Shown here piece by piece: positions 26,399 through 38,431 of a DNA stretch of 64,000 nucleotides. A program made the translations under genes and the position numbers. This DNA is from Sphaerotilus hippei (GTDB lineage: Bacteria; Pseudomonadota; Gammaproteobacteria; Burkholderiales; Burkholderiaceae_C). The notes beneath the pieces were generated by a model. It saw only the letters and a program-made list of their open reading frames with translations, was not told where the DNA came from and did not search any database. Within the stretch, counting starts at the first letter, position 1. The number at the start of each line of letters is the position of its first letter. Location: positions 1 to 64,000 of the forward strand of contig NZ_QJJS01000015.1 in NCBI RefSeq assembly GCF_003201595.1, given 5' to 3'.

Positions 26399-28732
26399 AT
26401 GTACGAATCCCACTTCGGCTTCAGCAACCCGCCGTTCCAGCTCAACCCCGATCCGTCGTTCTACTTCAACAGCGCCGGCCACAGCCGCGCGCTGGCCTAC
26501 CTGCAGTACGGCGTGACCCAGGGCGAGGGCTTCATCGTCGTCACCGGTGACATCGGCGCGGGCAAGACCACGCTGGTGCGCACGCTGATCGACGGGCTGG
26601 ACCGCCAGAAGGTGCTGGCCGCCCAGATCGTCAGCACGCAGCTCGAGGCCGGTGACCTGCTGCAGTCCATCATCACGGCCTTCGGCATCCCGACCATCGG
26701 CAGCTCCAAGGCCCACCTGATCGCCACGCTCGAGGCCTTCCTGACCGCGCTGGCCGGCCAGGGCCGCCACGCGCTGCTGATCGTCGACGAGGCGCAGAAC
26801 CTGTCGCCGCGCGCGGTGGAGGAGCTGCGCATGCTGTCGAACTTCCAGCTCGGCAACCGCTCGCTGCTGCAGAGCTTCCTGGTGGGCCAGCCGGAGCTGC
26901 GCCAGCTGATCGAGTCGATGGAGCAGCTGCGCCAGCGCATCAGCGCGTCCTGCCACCTCGGCCCGCTGGGCCTGCAGGAGACGCGGGACTACATCCTGCA
27001 TCGCCTGCGCCGGGTGGGCTGGCAGGACCGGCCGGTCTTCGACCCTGGCTCGCTCGAGCAGATCCACCGCTGGTCCGGCGGCGTGCCGCGGCGCATCAAC
27101 CGGCTGTGCAATCGTGTGCTGCTGGCCTCCTTCCTCGACGGCGACGACCATGTGACACCGCAGTGGGTCGAGCAGCTGGCGCTGGAGCTGCACGCGGAGA
27201 TGGGCGACACCGCCTTCCAGCCGCTGGCGCTCGACGCCTCGGCCGATCCGCTGGAGGCGGGGGTCGCCGGCGCCGCCGACGTGGCCGGGCCGGCCGCGGC
27301 CGCACGACCGCCGGCCGAATCCCTGCGGCCTGCCGCCCCCGCCGAGGCCTCGCGGCCCGCGATGGCCATGGCCCCGGCCAGTGTCGAGGGCCTGCCCTGG
27401 CTGACCGATGTCGTGCGCTTCGAGTCCTCGGTCAGCGGTGCGCCGGTGCAGGGCGATGTGGTGTTCTGCCTGGCCGACACGGCCAGCGCGGCCCTGAAGT
27501 TCGCCGCGCTGGCCCGCGTGCTGGCCGCGGGGGGCGAGCCCCTGCGGCTGGTGCTGGTCAACCCCGGCCTGCCGGCCCGCGTGTGGCCCTGGGAGCCGAT
27601 GGACCGCCTGCTGCCCGGCCTGCCGCTGAGCGTGCACCTGGGCCTGCCCGACGGCCGCCTGGAGGCGGCCGCGGCGCTGCTGTTCACCCGCATGACCGGC
27701 CTGATCGACGAGCTGCGTCCGGTGGCGGCCCTGTCGCTGGGCGCCAGCGACGCGGTGCTGGCCTGCGCGATGGCCTCGCGCCAGCACGGCGTGCCGCTGG
27801 TCTGCCTGGAGGCGGGGGACCGCCATCCCTGCTCGCCGGTGCGTGCGTCCCCGGCGGGCGACAACGCCGGCATGATCGAGCAGCTGTCGGACCTGCTGCT
27901 GGCCTCCGACGCGCAGCCGGCACTGTGCCGCCTGCAGCAGCAGGGCATCGCGCCGGCACGGGTGATGAGCATCGCCGGCGGACTCGACGTCGACTCCATC
28001 GGTGCGGTCTGGCGCGAGGCCACGACCCCCTACGGCGCCTTCATGCGCCATGGCCTGCCGGTGCACCTGGGGCCGGCGCTGGCGGGAGAGCCGGGCGAGG
28101 GCACGCCGTATGCCGTCGCGGTGATCGCGCTGCAGCCTGGCGAGCAGGTCCGCGCGCAGGCGCTGTGCACCCTGCTGTCCCGCGTCACGGCGGTGCCCAA
28201 GGTGGTCTGGCTGATCGACGAGACGACCCGCGGGGTGCTGGCCCAGGTGCTGGCGGCCGATGCGGCGCTGGCCGCCCAGGTCTGCCTGGTGGTGGGCGAG
28301 GGCCCGCACGATGCCAACGTCAACGACCGAATGAACCGTTCGGTGCTGCTGTGCCGCGAGGTGCCGGCGCTGCAGGACCAGCTCAGCATCCTGCGCGGCA
28401 GCCGCTGTGCGCTGGTCGAGCCCGGCCAGGTGCTGGCCGACGCGGCCGAGCTGCTCGACCTGCCGTTCGTGCACGTCGATGCCGACGCGCTGGCGCTGCG
28501 CAGCCGCCGCCAGGGCGTGCTGGCGCAATACCCCCTGCAGCCCGAGGCGCTCAACGCCTGCCTGCAGGCGCTGGCCGCGCTGGCCCCGGCGCCGGATGCG
28601 CCGCTGCAGATCCGCGAGGAGCAGGGCGCGGTGACCGGCGTGGCGCGCCACCTGCGCCACTGGCTGGCGCGCCGTCGCCATGCCGCCGCGGGGCCGGGCA
28701 GCGAGCCGGTGGCCCAGCCGCTGGCCGCGTGA
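26399..28732 (+). CDS. XrtA-associated AAA ATPase fused to a UDP-GlcNAc 2-epimerase-like domain
   Basis: This 777-residue protein has two parts. Residues 1-270 are the ExeA-like ATPase of PEP-CTERM clusters (TIGR03015): MYESHFGFSNPPFQLNPDPS, Walker A GDIGAGKTTLVRTL, Walker B ALLIVDEAQNLS, and SGGVPRRINRLCNRVLL. After an alanine/proline-rich linker (about 280-330), residues 335-745 look like the two-lobed fold of non-hydrolysing UDP-GlcNAc 2-epimerases: ALSLGASDAVLACAMAS followed by VPLVCLEAGDR stands where WecB has its GD.TS and EAG.R motifs. Family catalytic features (GDTTS, the HRREN-type motif) are absent or changed, so the domain may be inactive. In related clusters wecB often follows the ATPase gene, so fusion and decay is a plausible history. 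The fold assignment is tentative. Confidence 0.75.
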   Translation: MYESHFGFSNPPFQLNPDPSFYFNSAGHSRALAYLQYGVTQGEGFIVVTGDIGAGKTTLVRTLIDGLDRQKVLAAQIVSTQLEAGDLLQSIITAFGIPTIGSSKAHLIATLEAFLTALAGQGRHALLIVDEAQNLSPRAVEELRMLSNFQLGNRSLLQSFLVGQPELRQLIESMEQLRQRISASCHLGPLGLQETRDYILHRLRRVGWQDRPVFDPGSLEQIHRWSGGVPRRINRLCNRVLLASFLDGDDHVTPQWVEQLALELHAEMGDTAFQPLALDASADPLEAGVAGAADVAGPAAAARPPAESLRPAAPAEASRPAMAMAPASVEGLPWLTDVVRFESSVSGAPVQGDVVFCLADTASAALKFAALARVLAAGGEPLRLVLVNPGLPARVWPWEPMDRLLPGLPLSVHLGLPDGRLEAAAALLFTRMTGLIDELRPVAALSLGASDAVLACAMASRQHGVPLVCLEAGDRHPCSPVRASPAGDNAGMIEQLSDLLLASDAQPALCRLQQQGIAPARVMSIAGGLDVDSIGAVWREATTPYGAFMRHGLPVHLGPALAGEPGEGTPYAVAVIALQPGEQVRAQALCTLLSRVTAVPKVVWLIDETTRGVLAQVLAADAALAAQVCLVVGEGPHDANVNDRMNRSVLLCREVPALQDQLSILRGSRCALVEPGQVLADAAELLDLPFVHVDADALALRSRRQGVLAQYPLQPEALNACLQALAALAPAPDAPLQIREEQGAVTGVARHLRHWLARRRHAAAGPGSEPVAQPLAA

Positions 28733-28746
28733 GGCTTCAGGCGCGA

Positions 28747-28768
28747 GGCGTGCCCCCTGGGGCACGCC
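28747..28768. terminator. Bidirectional hairpin between converging transcripts
   Basis: A perfect 10-bp inverted repeat (GGCGTGCCCC and GGGGCACGCC, 2-base spacer) sits between the stop of the ATPase gene and the stop of ftsY, which converge here. Position and symmetry suggest a shared terminator, though no U-run follows on either side. Confidence 0.55.
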
Positions 28769-28772
28769 GCCT

Positions 28773-31539
<2,767 letters not shown>

Positions 31540-31555
31540 GGGCGGGTGCTGCCGT

Positions 31556-32176
31556 TCAGGCCGTGCCGCCGGGCGGCGCGACGGGCCGGGGCGGCTTGGG
31601 GCGCGGCGGCTTGGCGTGGACCGTGTGCATCGCCAGGGCCATGTCGCCGTCGAGCATGGCCTTGCAGGCCGGCAGCGTGCGGTCGATGGATTCGTCGATC
31701 AGCATGCGCTCGCTCAGCGGCGGCTTGCGCAGCACGTAGCCGACCACTTCGGCGCGGTCGCCCGGGTGGCCGATGCCCAGGCGCAGGCGCCAGAAGTCGG
31801 CGCTGCCCAGCTGGGCCTGGATGTCCTTGAGCCCGTTGTGGCCCGCGGCGCTGCCGCCCAGCTTGATCTTGGCCTGGCCCGGCAGCACGTCGAGCTCGTC
31901 GTGCACCACCAGGATCTCGGCCGGCGTGATCTTGAAGAAGCGCGCGAGCGCGGCCACCGACTTGCCCGACAGGTTCATGTAGGTCTGCGGCTCGAGCAGC
32001 CAGACGCTGCCCTGCGGCAGGTTGGCGCGCGCGACCAGCCCGTGGTAGTTGCGGTCGGGCTGCAGGCTGACGCCCCACTGGCGGGCCAGCGCGTCGATCC
32101 ACCAGAAACCGGCGTTGTGGCGCGTGTCCTCGTATTCGGCGCCTGGGTTGCCCAGGCCGACAAAGAGTCGAATCAT
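31556..32176 (-). CDS. pth: Peptidyl-tRNA hydrolase
   Basis: This 206-residue protein begins [20 protein letters not shown] with the catalytic His after the GLGNPG motif, and has [16 protein letters not shown] and [20 protein letters not shown] with the conserved Asp. It frees tRNA from peptidyl-tRNA dropped by ribosomes. The C-terminus is a basic, proline-rich tail ([11 protein letters not shown]) beyond the usual end of the enzyme. It lies downstream of rplY, with a terminator hairpin between them, so it may also have its own promoter. Confidence 0.96.
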   Translation of the reverse strand: MIRLFVGLGNPGAEYEDTRHNAGFWWIDALARQWGVSLQPDRNYHGLVARANLPQGSVWLLEPQTYMNLSGKSVAALARFFKITPAEILVVHDELDVLPGQAKIKLGGSAAGHNGLKDIQAQLGSADFWRLRLGIGHPGDRAEVVGYVLRKPPLSERMLIDESIDRTLPACKAMLDGDMALAMHTVHAKPPRPKPPRPVAPPGGTA

Positions 32177-32212
32177 GTCTGGCGCTCCTCAGTGGAGAGT
32201 GGTCCGAGCAAG

Positions 32213-32239
32213 AAAAAGCCCCGCCAGGGCGGGGCTTTT
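32213..32239 (-). terminator. Rho-independent terminator after rplY
   Basis: AAAAGCCCCGCC and GGCGGGGCTTTT form a perfect 12-bp stem with a two-base spacer, giving an A/T tract on both strands. It sits 24 bp after the rplY stop and 37 bp upstream of the pth start, and would reduce read-through into pth. Confidence 0.85.
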
Positions 32240-32262
32240 CGAGCCGGAAGCGGCACGGAAGA

Positions 32263-32880
32263 TCACTTCTTCTTCTTGCCCTTGGCCGGGACGGCGGCAA
32301 CCACCGGAGCCACGATCTCTTCGACCTTCGGCGGCAGGGCCGTGGCGATGACCGGGTTCTTGCGGCCGTGCGTGCGGACCTTGATGTGGCTGTCGAGCTT
32401 CAGGTCGTCGACGTGGATCGACTGGCCGGTGGCCAGCGAACCCAGGTCCACCGTCAGGAATTCCGGCAGCTTCTCGGCCAGGCACTCGATCTCGAGCTCG
32501 GTCGCGATGTGCGACATCGTGCCCTTGTCGGTCTTGACGCAAGGCGAATCGGCTTCGTTGATGAAGTGCAGCGGCACGCGCTTGCGGATGCGGGTGGTGG
32601 CGTCCACGCGCTGGAAGTCGATGTGCTGGACCAGCGGCTTGAACGCGTGCATCTGCAGGTCACGCAGCACGACCTTGCTGGAGGCGCCGTCCAGTTCCAT
32701 CTCGAGGATGGACGAGTGGAAGGATTCCTTCTTCAGCGCGTGGTACAGCGCGTTGTGGTCCAGCTCGATCATGGCCGGCTCACCCGCGCCGTAGACGATG
32801 CCGGGAACCTTGCCACCCATGCGCAGGCGGCGGCTCGCTCCGGTCCCCTGCAGCTCGCGCTTGAATGCGACGAATTTCAT
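32263..32880 (-). CDS. rplY: 50S ribosomal protein L25/general stress protein Ctc
   Basis: This 205-residue protein is the long, two-domain (TL5/Ctc) form of L25: N-terminal [20 protein letters not shown] binds 5S rRNA, then the beta-rich C-terminal domain ([20 protein letters not shown]). The C-terminus is a lysine run (KGKKKK). In betaproteobacteria it is normally encoded between prs and pth, as here. A strong terminator follows. Confidence 0.96.
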   Translation of the reverse strand: MKFVAFKRELQGTGASRRLRMGGKVPGIVYGAGEPAMIELDHNALYHALKKESFHSSILEMELDGASSKVVLRDLQMHAFKPLVQHIDFQRVDATTRIRKRVPLHFINEADSPCVKTDKGTMSHIATELEIECLAEKLPEFLTVDLGSLATGQSIHVDDLKLDSHIKVRTHGRKNPVIATALPPKVEEIVAPVVAAVPAKGKKKK

Positions 32881-32965
32881 GTCAATTCTCCAGAAATGGA
32901 AGGCCGCCCGCGACCAGGCGACCTGAAGTTCGTCCAGCCCCCGAGGGGCCGGACCGGATGCCGCA

Positions 32966-33928
32966 TCAGAAGTTGTTGTTCTGTTCGGCGAAGAGGGAGG
33001 TCACCGACTCGCCATCCGAGATGCGGCGGATGGTCTCGGCAAACAGGAAGGCGACCGACAGCTGACGGATCTTCGCGCAGGCCCGGGCCGGGCCCTGCAG
33101 CGGGATCGTGTTGGTGATCACCACCTCGTCGAGCTTGGAGTTGCTGATGCGCTCGACCGCCGGCCCCGACAGGATCGGGTGCGTGCAGTAGGCGAACACG
33201 CTGTTGGCGCCCCGGTCCTTCAGCACCTCGGCGGCCTTCACCAGCGTGCCGGCGGTGTCGATCATGTCGTCCATGATCACGCAGTTGCGGCCTTCGATCT
33301 CGCCGATGATGTGCATCACCTCGGAGACGTTGGCCTTCGGGCGGCGCTTGTCGATGATGGCCAGGTCGCAGCCGAGCTGCTTGGCCAGCGCGCGCGCGCG
33401 CACCACGCCACCGACGTCGGGAGACACCACCACGAGGTTCTCGTGGCGCTTGCCCTTGACGTCGCTGAGCAGCACCGGCGAGGCGTAGATGTTGTCGACC
33501 GGGATGTCGAAGAAGCCCTGGATCTGGTCGGCGTGCAGGTCCATCGTCAGCACGCGGTTGACGCCGGCGACTTCCATCATGTTGGCCACGACGCGGGCAC
33601 TGATGGGCACGCGGGTCGAGCGCGGACGGCGGTCCTGGCGCGCGTAGCCGAAGTAGGGCACGACGGCGGTGATGCGGCGTGCGGAGGCACGCTTGAGCGC
33701 ATCGACCATCAGCAGCAGCTCCATCAGGTGCTCGTTGGTCGGGGCGCAGGTCGGCTGCACCACGAACACATCACGCGCACGGACGTTTTGCTGGATTTCG
33801 ACCGTCACTTCACCGTCGGAGAAGTGACCCACGGAAGCCTTGCCGAGCTCGATGCCGAGATCCTTGGCGATCTCCTGGGCGAGGGCGGGGTTGGCGTTGC
33901 CTGTGAACAGAACGGTGTTGGAGAGCAT
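32966..33928 (-). CDS. prs: Ribose-phosphate pyrophosphokinase
   Basis: This 320-residue enzyme starts with [20 protein letters not shown] and has [40 protein letters not shown] and the PRPP loop [19 protein letters not shown]. It makes PRPP from ribose 5-phosphate and ATP for nucleotides, His, Trp and NAD. Full length. It follows tRNA-Gln and precedes rplY, with 85 bp to the rplY start. Confidence 0.97.
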   Translation of the reverse strand: MLSNTVLFTGNANPALAQEIAKDLGIELGKASVGHFSDGEVTVEIQQNVRARDVFVVQPTCAPTNEHLMELLLMVDALKRASARRITAVVPYFGYARQDRRPRSTRVPISARVVANMMEVAGVNRVLTMDLHADQIQGFFDIPVDNIYASPVLLSDVKGKRHENLVVVSPDVGGVVRARALAKQLGCDLAIIDKRRPKANVSEVMHIIGEIEGRNCVIMDDMIDTAGTLVKAAEVLKDRGANSVFAYCTHPILSGPAVERISNSKLDEVVITNTIPLQGPARACAKIRQLSVAFLFAETIRRISDGESVTSLFAEQNNNF

Positions 33929-34010
33929 GAGGGGTGCCCGTGGCGTTTTGACGCTTCACCAAGAAAAGGGCGCCGCGTGGATGAACCAGCGCGGCGCCTT
34001 GACGATGATT

Positions 34011-34087
34011 TGGCAGGGGAGGAAGGACTCGAACCCTCGCATGTCGGAATCAAAATCCGATGCCTTGACCAACTTGGCGACTCCCCT
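34011..34087 (-). tRNA. tRNA-Gln (anticodon TTG)
   Basis: The minus strand folds as a tRNA: acceptor AGGGGAG pairs with CTCCCCT, the anticodon loop TTTTGAT between TCGGA and TCCGA gives anticodon TTG, the T-loop has GGTTCGAGTCC, and the gene encodes GCCA at the 3' end. It lies between ispE and prs, the conserved order for this tRNA in Burkholderiales. Confidence 0.96.
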
Positions 34088-34125
34088 ACACTGGACGCCG
34101 CTTGCGCAGCACCCGAAACCTTGTG

Positions 34126-35001
34126 TCAGTCTGAAGCCCACTCGCACAGCGGATGATGCTTCATTCCTTCACAGTACCTGCCCACCCACGCTGCCGGCAG
34201 TGTCGCCACGACATGCTCGGCTGCCGACGGATGGTCGGTGTGTGCAAAAACGGCGCTGCCGGAACCGCTCATGCGGCTGTTGCCCATGTGCTGCTCCAGC
34301 AGAACCAGCGTTTCGGTGACCTTGCTGGAGTAGGCTTGAGCACAAGCCTGCAGGTCGTTTTGTCCGAATCGCTTTGTTTCTGCAGCGAAGACCGCTACTG
34401 TAGTCGCTGGAGTGTCCCTCGTCAACAGTTCTGACGTAAAAATTTTCACCGTCGGGATCTCGACGTCGGGCTTGACCACCAGATAGCCGCTGGCCGGCAG
34501 GTCGATGGGGGTCAGTCGCTCGCCGATGCCCTCGACCCAGGCGTTGTGGCCGCCGACGAAAAACGGCACGTCCGCACCGAGGCGCAACGCCAGGTCGAGC
34601 AGGCGCTGGCGTGGCCAGCGCAGCCCCCAGAGGCGGTTCAGCGCCAGCAGCGTGGTCGCGGCGTCCGAGCTGCCGCCGCCCAGTCCGGCGCCCCACGGCA
34701 CCTGCTTGTCGATGCTGATGTGCACCCCCCAGCAGGTGCCGCTGGCCTGCTGCAGCAGGCGGGCCGCCTTCACGCTCAGGTCGTCATCGGGCAGGGCCAG
34801 GCCCAGGTCGGTGCGCGAGATGCCCCCCGGGCTGCCGCCGGGGCCGGGCGGGCGGCGCTCCAGGTGCAGCGTGTCGCACCAGTCGATCAGCGCGAAGGCC
34901 GACTGCAGCAGGTGGTAGCCGTCGGCGCGGCGGCCGGTGACATGCAGGAACAGGTTCAGCTTGGCCGGGGCCGGGAGGTCATGGAGCGCGGCGATGGACA
35001 T
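34126..35001 (-). CDS. ispE: 4-diphosphocytidyl-2-C-methyl-D-erythritol kinase
   Basis: This 291-residue GHMP kinase has LPAPAKLNLFLHVTGRRADG with the conserved PAKLNL start and the ATP loop VPWGAGLGGGSSDAATTLLA, then MSGSGSAVFA near the end. It phosphorylates CDP-methylerythritol in the MEP route to isoprenoids. The 3' third of the gene (about 34130-34440) is visibly less GC-rich and uses more A/T-ending codons than its 5' part and its neighbours, but the frame is intact and family motifs are kept. It sits between lolB and tRNA-Gln. Confidence 0.95.
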   Translation of the reverse strand: MSIAALHDLPAPAKLNLFLHVTGRRADGYHLLQSAFALIDWCDTLHLERRPPGPGGSPGGISRTDLGLALPDDDLSVKAARLLQQASGTCWGVHISIDKQVPWGAGLGGGSSDAATTLLALNRLWGLRWPRQRLLDLALRLGADVPFFVGGHNAWVEGIGERLTPIDLPASGYLVVKPDVEIPTVKIFTSELLTRDTPATTVAVFAAETKRFGQNDLQACAQAYSSKVTETLVLLEQHMGNSRMSGSGSAVFAHTDHPSAAEHVVATLPAAWVGRYCEGMKHHPLCEWASD

Positions 35002-35041
35002 GGGAAGGGGCAGGGCGGGAAAAGGGACGGCGACCCGCGGA

Positions 35042-35572
35042 TCAGCGGGTGTCCAGCCGGGTGCGCACGGTCACCCGGGGCGGCGGATTCTGGCGCACGG
35101 CGGCGATGCTGCCTTCGCTCGCCCGGGTGGTGTCGACCTCCCAGCCCAGCTGCGAGAAGCCCTGGCGCGGGCTCGGCAGCGGGGTGGCGGCGGCCTGGGG
35201 CCACGGGCGGCCCCGCATCCAGTCGAACAGGGCCTCGATCGGGATCGTCTCGCCCATCAGGTCGTCGGCGAGCGCTTCCAGGCTGTCGTAGCGGCGTTCG
35301 CCGTCGCTGCTGCTGAGCGTGGCGACGTTGCCGTGCCAGCGGGCCTCGCCGACCCTCAGGCCGATCGGGCTGGTCAGCGCGAGCCGGCCCTGGCGGGCGT
35401 CGCCGCTCAGCTCGAAGCCGGCCGAGAAGGAACGATCCGCCTGACCCTCCACCACCACGCCCAGCCGTCCGGTCAGCAGGTCGTCGGTGCCGGTCGCCGG
35501 CGGCGTGCTGGCGCATGCGGCGAGCGTCAGGGCGCAGGCCAGGGCGGACCAGCGGCCGCGCTGCAGCCTCAA
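35042..35572 (-). CDS. lolB: Outer-membrane lipoprotein localisation factor LolB
   Basis: This 176-residue lipoprotein begins with a short basic stretch, a hydrophobic core (SALACALTLAAC) and lipobox LAAC, then GRLGVVVEGQADRSFSAGFEL and LTSPIGLRVGEARWHG, as in LolB. It receives lipoproteins from LolA and inserts them in the outer membrane. I place the start at TTG 35572, which overlaps the TGA of the upstream TPR gene as TTGA. The order TPR protein, lolB, ispE is conserved in Burkholderiales. Confidence 0.88.
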   Translation of the reverse strand: MRLQRGRWSALACALTLAACASTPPATGTDDLLTGRLGVVVEGQADRSFSAGFELSGDARQGRLALTSPIGLRVGEARWHGNVATLSSSDGERRYDSLEALADDLMGETIPIEALFDWMRGRPWPQAAATPLPSPRQGFSQLGWEVDTTRASEGSIAAVRQNPPPRVTVRTRLDTR

Positions 35573-37383
35573 AGCCGCACCTTCAGCCGGGCCAGCGTCT
35601 CGGTCAGCACCTCGTTGTCGGCGTCCTGCCGGCGCGCCTCGATCCACAGCGCGCGGGCCTCGTCGCGGCGCCCCATCGCCCAGAGCACCTCGCCGAGGTG
35701 GGTGGCGATCTCCGCGTCCGGGCGCCTGGCGTGGGCCTCGCGCAGCAGGTGCTCGGCGCCGATCAGGTTGCCCAGCCGGAACTCGACCCAGCCGGCGCTG
35801 TCGGTGATGAAGGCGTCGTCGGGTGCCAGCGTGCGGGCCCGGGTGACGAGCAGCCGGGCCTCGTCCAGCCGCAGCTTGCGATCAGCCAGGCTGTAGCCCA
35901 GCGCGTTGTAGGCATGCGGCTGGTCGGGCTTGAGCAGGATGACCGCCCGCAGCAGGGCCTCGAACTCGTCCATGCGCTTGAGCTTCTCGGCCAGCAGCGC
36001 CTGCTCGTACATCAGGTCGGCGTCCTTCGGGAAACGTTCGTTGGCCTGCTGCAGGGCCTCGTGGGCCCGTTTCCACTGCTGCGCATCCCGCAGCAGCTGG
36101 ATCCGGGCGCCCAGCTTGCCGCGCAGCTCCTCGTCGCTGCCCTCGGGCAGGGTGTCGATCTGCGCCAGCGCCTCGTCGAGCTTGCCCTGCTTGGCCAGCA
36201 GCCCGGCGCGGCGCACCGCCACCGACGGCGCGTCCTGCACCTCGGCCAGCCGGTCGAGCCAGCGCTGGGCTCCGGCGTAGTCCTTCTGCATCTCGGCGGC
36301 CTGGGCCAGCATCAGCAGGGCCTGGCTGCGGTCCTGCTGAGCCACCAGCTGGTGGGCGTCGGTGCCGGTGTCCTCGGCCTGCGTGCCGGGGTCGTCGTCC
36401 TTCGGTCGCTGCTCGTCGAGGGCAAGGAAACGCTGCAGCGAGGCGGAGGCGGCGTCCGTCTGCTGCAGTTCCATCTCGAGCGCGCCCTGCATCACCCAGG
36501 CGCGCAGCAGCGTGGCTTCGTCGCGGGTGACCGTGCGCACCACGGCGAGGGCCTCCGGATAACGCTTGCCGGCGGTCAGCACCCGTGCCCAGGCCATGCG
36601 CAGCGCGGTGTTCGACTGCGGCTGCGCCACGTAGGCCTGCACCAGCGCCTCGGCCTGGGGCTCCTTGTCGATCAGCTCCAGCGCCACGGCGGCGGCCGGC
36701 ATGAAGGCCGGATCGGACTGCAGCGCGGCCCGCACCAGCTCCAGGCTGCGGCCGGTGTCCCCGGCGATCAGCCAGGCCCGGGCGCTGCCGGTCTCGGCGC
36801 CAGCCCGGGTGGCCCCCTGGGCGCGCCAGGGGCGCAGCACCTCGTCGAGCGTGCGGGCGCCGGCCTTGGCCGGCTCCCCCGGGCGCAGCAGGCGGGGCAG
36901 GCTGGCGATCAGCAGCGGCCGGTCCGCGGCCGGGGTCAGCTCGATCAGCGTCTGCATCGGCTCCTGGGCCTCGCGGTTCTTGCCCAGGGCCATGAGCAGC
37001 TGGGCCTGCAGCTCGACGGCCATGCGGGAGCGGGGCAGGGCCAGCCGCCAGGCCTTCAGGGCCGCCTGGGCTTCGGTGGGGGCCCGCCCGCCGATGGCGA
37101 TGTCCACGGCCCGCTTGAACAGGCCTTCGTCGCGGGTGCGGCGCGCGGCGTCGAGCATGACCTGGTAGGCCGTGCCGGTCTCGCCGCGGCGCAGCTCGCT
37201 TTCGCTGACCAGCAGCTGGTAGAACAGCTCGGCGTCCATCGTCGAATTGACGACCCTGGGCGGCGGGGTACCGCTGCCTTCCGGCATGGCGGCCCGGGTG
37301 GGCGCCGCGGCGCACAGCGTCATCGCGGCCAGGGGGACCAGCAGCAGCCGGCTCACGGCGGGAACGCGAAAGGAAAGGGGCAT
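35569..37383 (-). CDS. Tetratricopeptide-repeat protein of the envelope
   Basis: This roughly 604-residue protein has a signal peptide (MPLSFRVPAVSRLLLVPLAA, then a cleavage region near APTRA) and many TPR-like helical pairs along its length, for example in the PHAYNALGYSLADRKLRLDE and AGWVEFRLGNLIGAEHLLRE segments near the C-terminus. It should be periplasmic and bind other proteins; no enzyme domain is visible. A start nine codons earlier (37410) is possible, but GGAG precedes the chosen one. It is translationally coupled to lolB, so a role in outer-membrane assembly is plausible but not shown. Confidence 0.85.
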   Translation of the reverse strand: MPLSFRVPAVSRLLLVPLAAMTLCAAAPTRAAMPEGSGTPPPRVVNSTMDAELFYQLLVSESELRRGETGTAYQVMLDAARRTRDEGLFKRAVDIAIGGRAPTEAQAALKAWRLALPRSRMAVELQAQLLMALGKNREAQEPMQTLIELTPAADRPLLIASLPRLLRPGEPAKAGARTLDEVLRPWRAQGATRAGAETGSARAWLIAGDTGRSLELVRAALQSDPAFMPAAAVALELIDKEPQAEALVQAYVAQPQSNTALRMAWARVLTAGKRYPEALAVVRTVTRDEATLLRAWVMQGALEMELQQTDAASASLQRFLALDEQRPKDDDPGTQAEDTGTDAHQLVAQQDRSQALLMLAQAAEMQKDYAGAQRWLDRLAEVQDAPSVAVRRAGLLAKQGKLDEALAQIDTLPEGSDEELRGKLGARIQLLRDAQQWKRAHEALQQANERFPKDADLMYEQALLAEKLKRMDEFEALLRAVILLKPDQPHAYNALGYSLADRKLRLDEARLLVTRARTLAPDDAFITDSAGWVEFRLGNLIGAEHLLREAHARRPDAEIATHLGEVLWAMGRRDEARALWIEARRQDADNEVLTETLARLKVRL

Positions 37384-37463
37384 GCGACTGGACTCCGGCT
37401 TTCGACTCATTCTAGGGGAGGGCCTGCGCCCCGGCCGGAGCGGGTCCTTCCCGATAATGCGGC

Positions 37464-38294
37464 ATGCCTGAATTGCCGGAAGTCGAAGTCACCCGCCTGA
37501 GCCTGACCGACCGGGTCGACGGTGCGCTCATCCTGTCGGCGTCGCTCGGCAAGCCGCTGCGCTGGCCGCTGGGCCGCGATCCGCAGGCCCTGGCCGGCCA
37601 CGCCATCGGCGCGCTGCAGCGGCGCGGCAAGTACCTGTGGATGCCGCTGGTGTCACCCGACGAGGGCGAGAGCGGCCTGCTGCTGCACCTGGGCATGTCC
37701 GGTTCGCTGAACTGGAGCACCGCACCGCCGCCCCGCGGCGTGCACGACCACTTCGAGCTGCGGACCGACCGGGGCGTGCTGCGCCTGACCGATCCGCGCC
37801 GCTTCGGCGCGGTGGTCTGGTCGGCCGGCCTGGCCGCCGACCCGGCCCGGCAGCTGCTGTCGCGCCTCGGGGTGGAGCCGCTCGAGCGGGGTTTCACGGC
37901 GTCGGTGCTGCACGCTGGGCTGGCGGGCCGGCGGGTGGCGATCAAGCAGGCGCTGCTGGCTGGCGACGTGGTGGTCGGCGTGGGCAACATCTACTGCTCC
38001 GAGGCGCTGTTCCTGTCAGGCATCGATCCGCGCACCGCCGCGGGGCGCCTGAGCCGGGCCCGCTGCGAGCGCCTGGTCGAGGCGATCCGGGCGGTGCTGT
38101 CGCAGGCGGTCAGCCTGGGCGGCTCGACGCTGCGTGATTTCCGCGATGCCCATGGCATGGGTGGGGCATTCCAGCACCAGGCGCAGGTCTATGACCGCGC
38201 CGGCCAGGCCTGCCGGCGCTGCGGCACGCCGATCTGCCGCATCGTCCAGGGGCAGCGGGCCACCTACCACTGTCCGGCCTGCCAGCGCCGCTGA
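37464..38294 (+). CDS. mutM: Formamidopyrimidine-DNA glycosylase
   Basis: This 276-residue enzyme starts [14 protein letters not shown], giving the catalytic Pro and Glu, has [23 protein letters not shown] with the conserved Lys and Asn, and ends with the zinc finger [21 protein letters not shown] (quoted as two parts: [10 protein letters not shown] and [10 protein letters not shown]). It removes 8-oxoguanine from DNA. Its partner in the GO system, mutY, lies 2.3 kb downstream on the same strand. It is divergent from the TPR gene with an 80-bp gap. Confidence 0.97.
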   Translation: MPELPEVEVTRLSLTDRVDGALILSASLGKPLRWPLGRDPQALAGHAIGALQRRGKYLWMPLVSPDEGESGLLLHLGMSGSLNWSTAPPPRGVHDHFELRTDRGVLRLTDPRRFGAVVWSAGLAADPARQLLSRLGVEPLERGFTASVLHAGLAGRRVAIKQALLAGDVVVGVGNIYCSEALFLSGIDPRTAAGRLSRARCERLVEAIRAVLSQAVSLGGSTLRDFRDAHGMGGAFQHQAQVYDRAGQACRRCGTPICRIVQGQRATYHCPACQRR

Positions 38295-38431
38295 GTTGTC
38301 CGTCGATCACCGCGCATCTCGCGGCCTGGGCGGCTGCCGTCCGTGACAGGCTCGGCATGTTGCGCATGCATGGCCCCGGCCACCCTGCGCTAGGATGAAC
38401 ACTCCACGAACCGTGTCGCAACGGTGAGACG

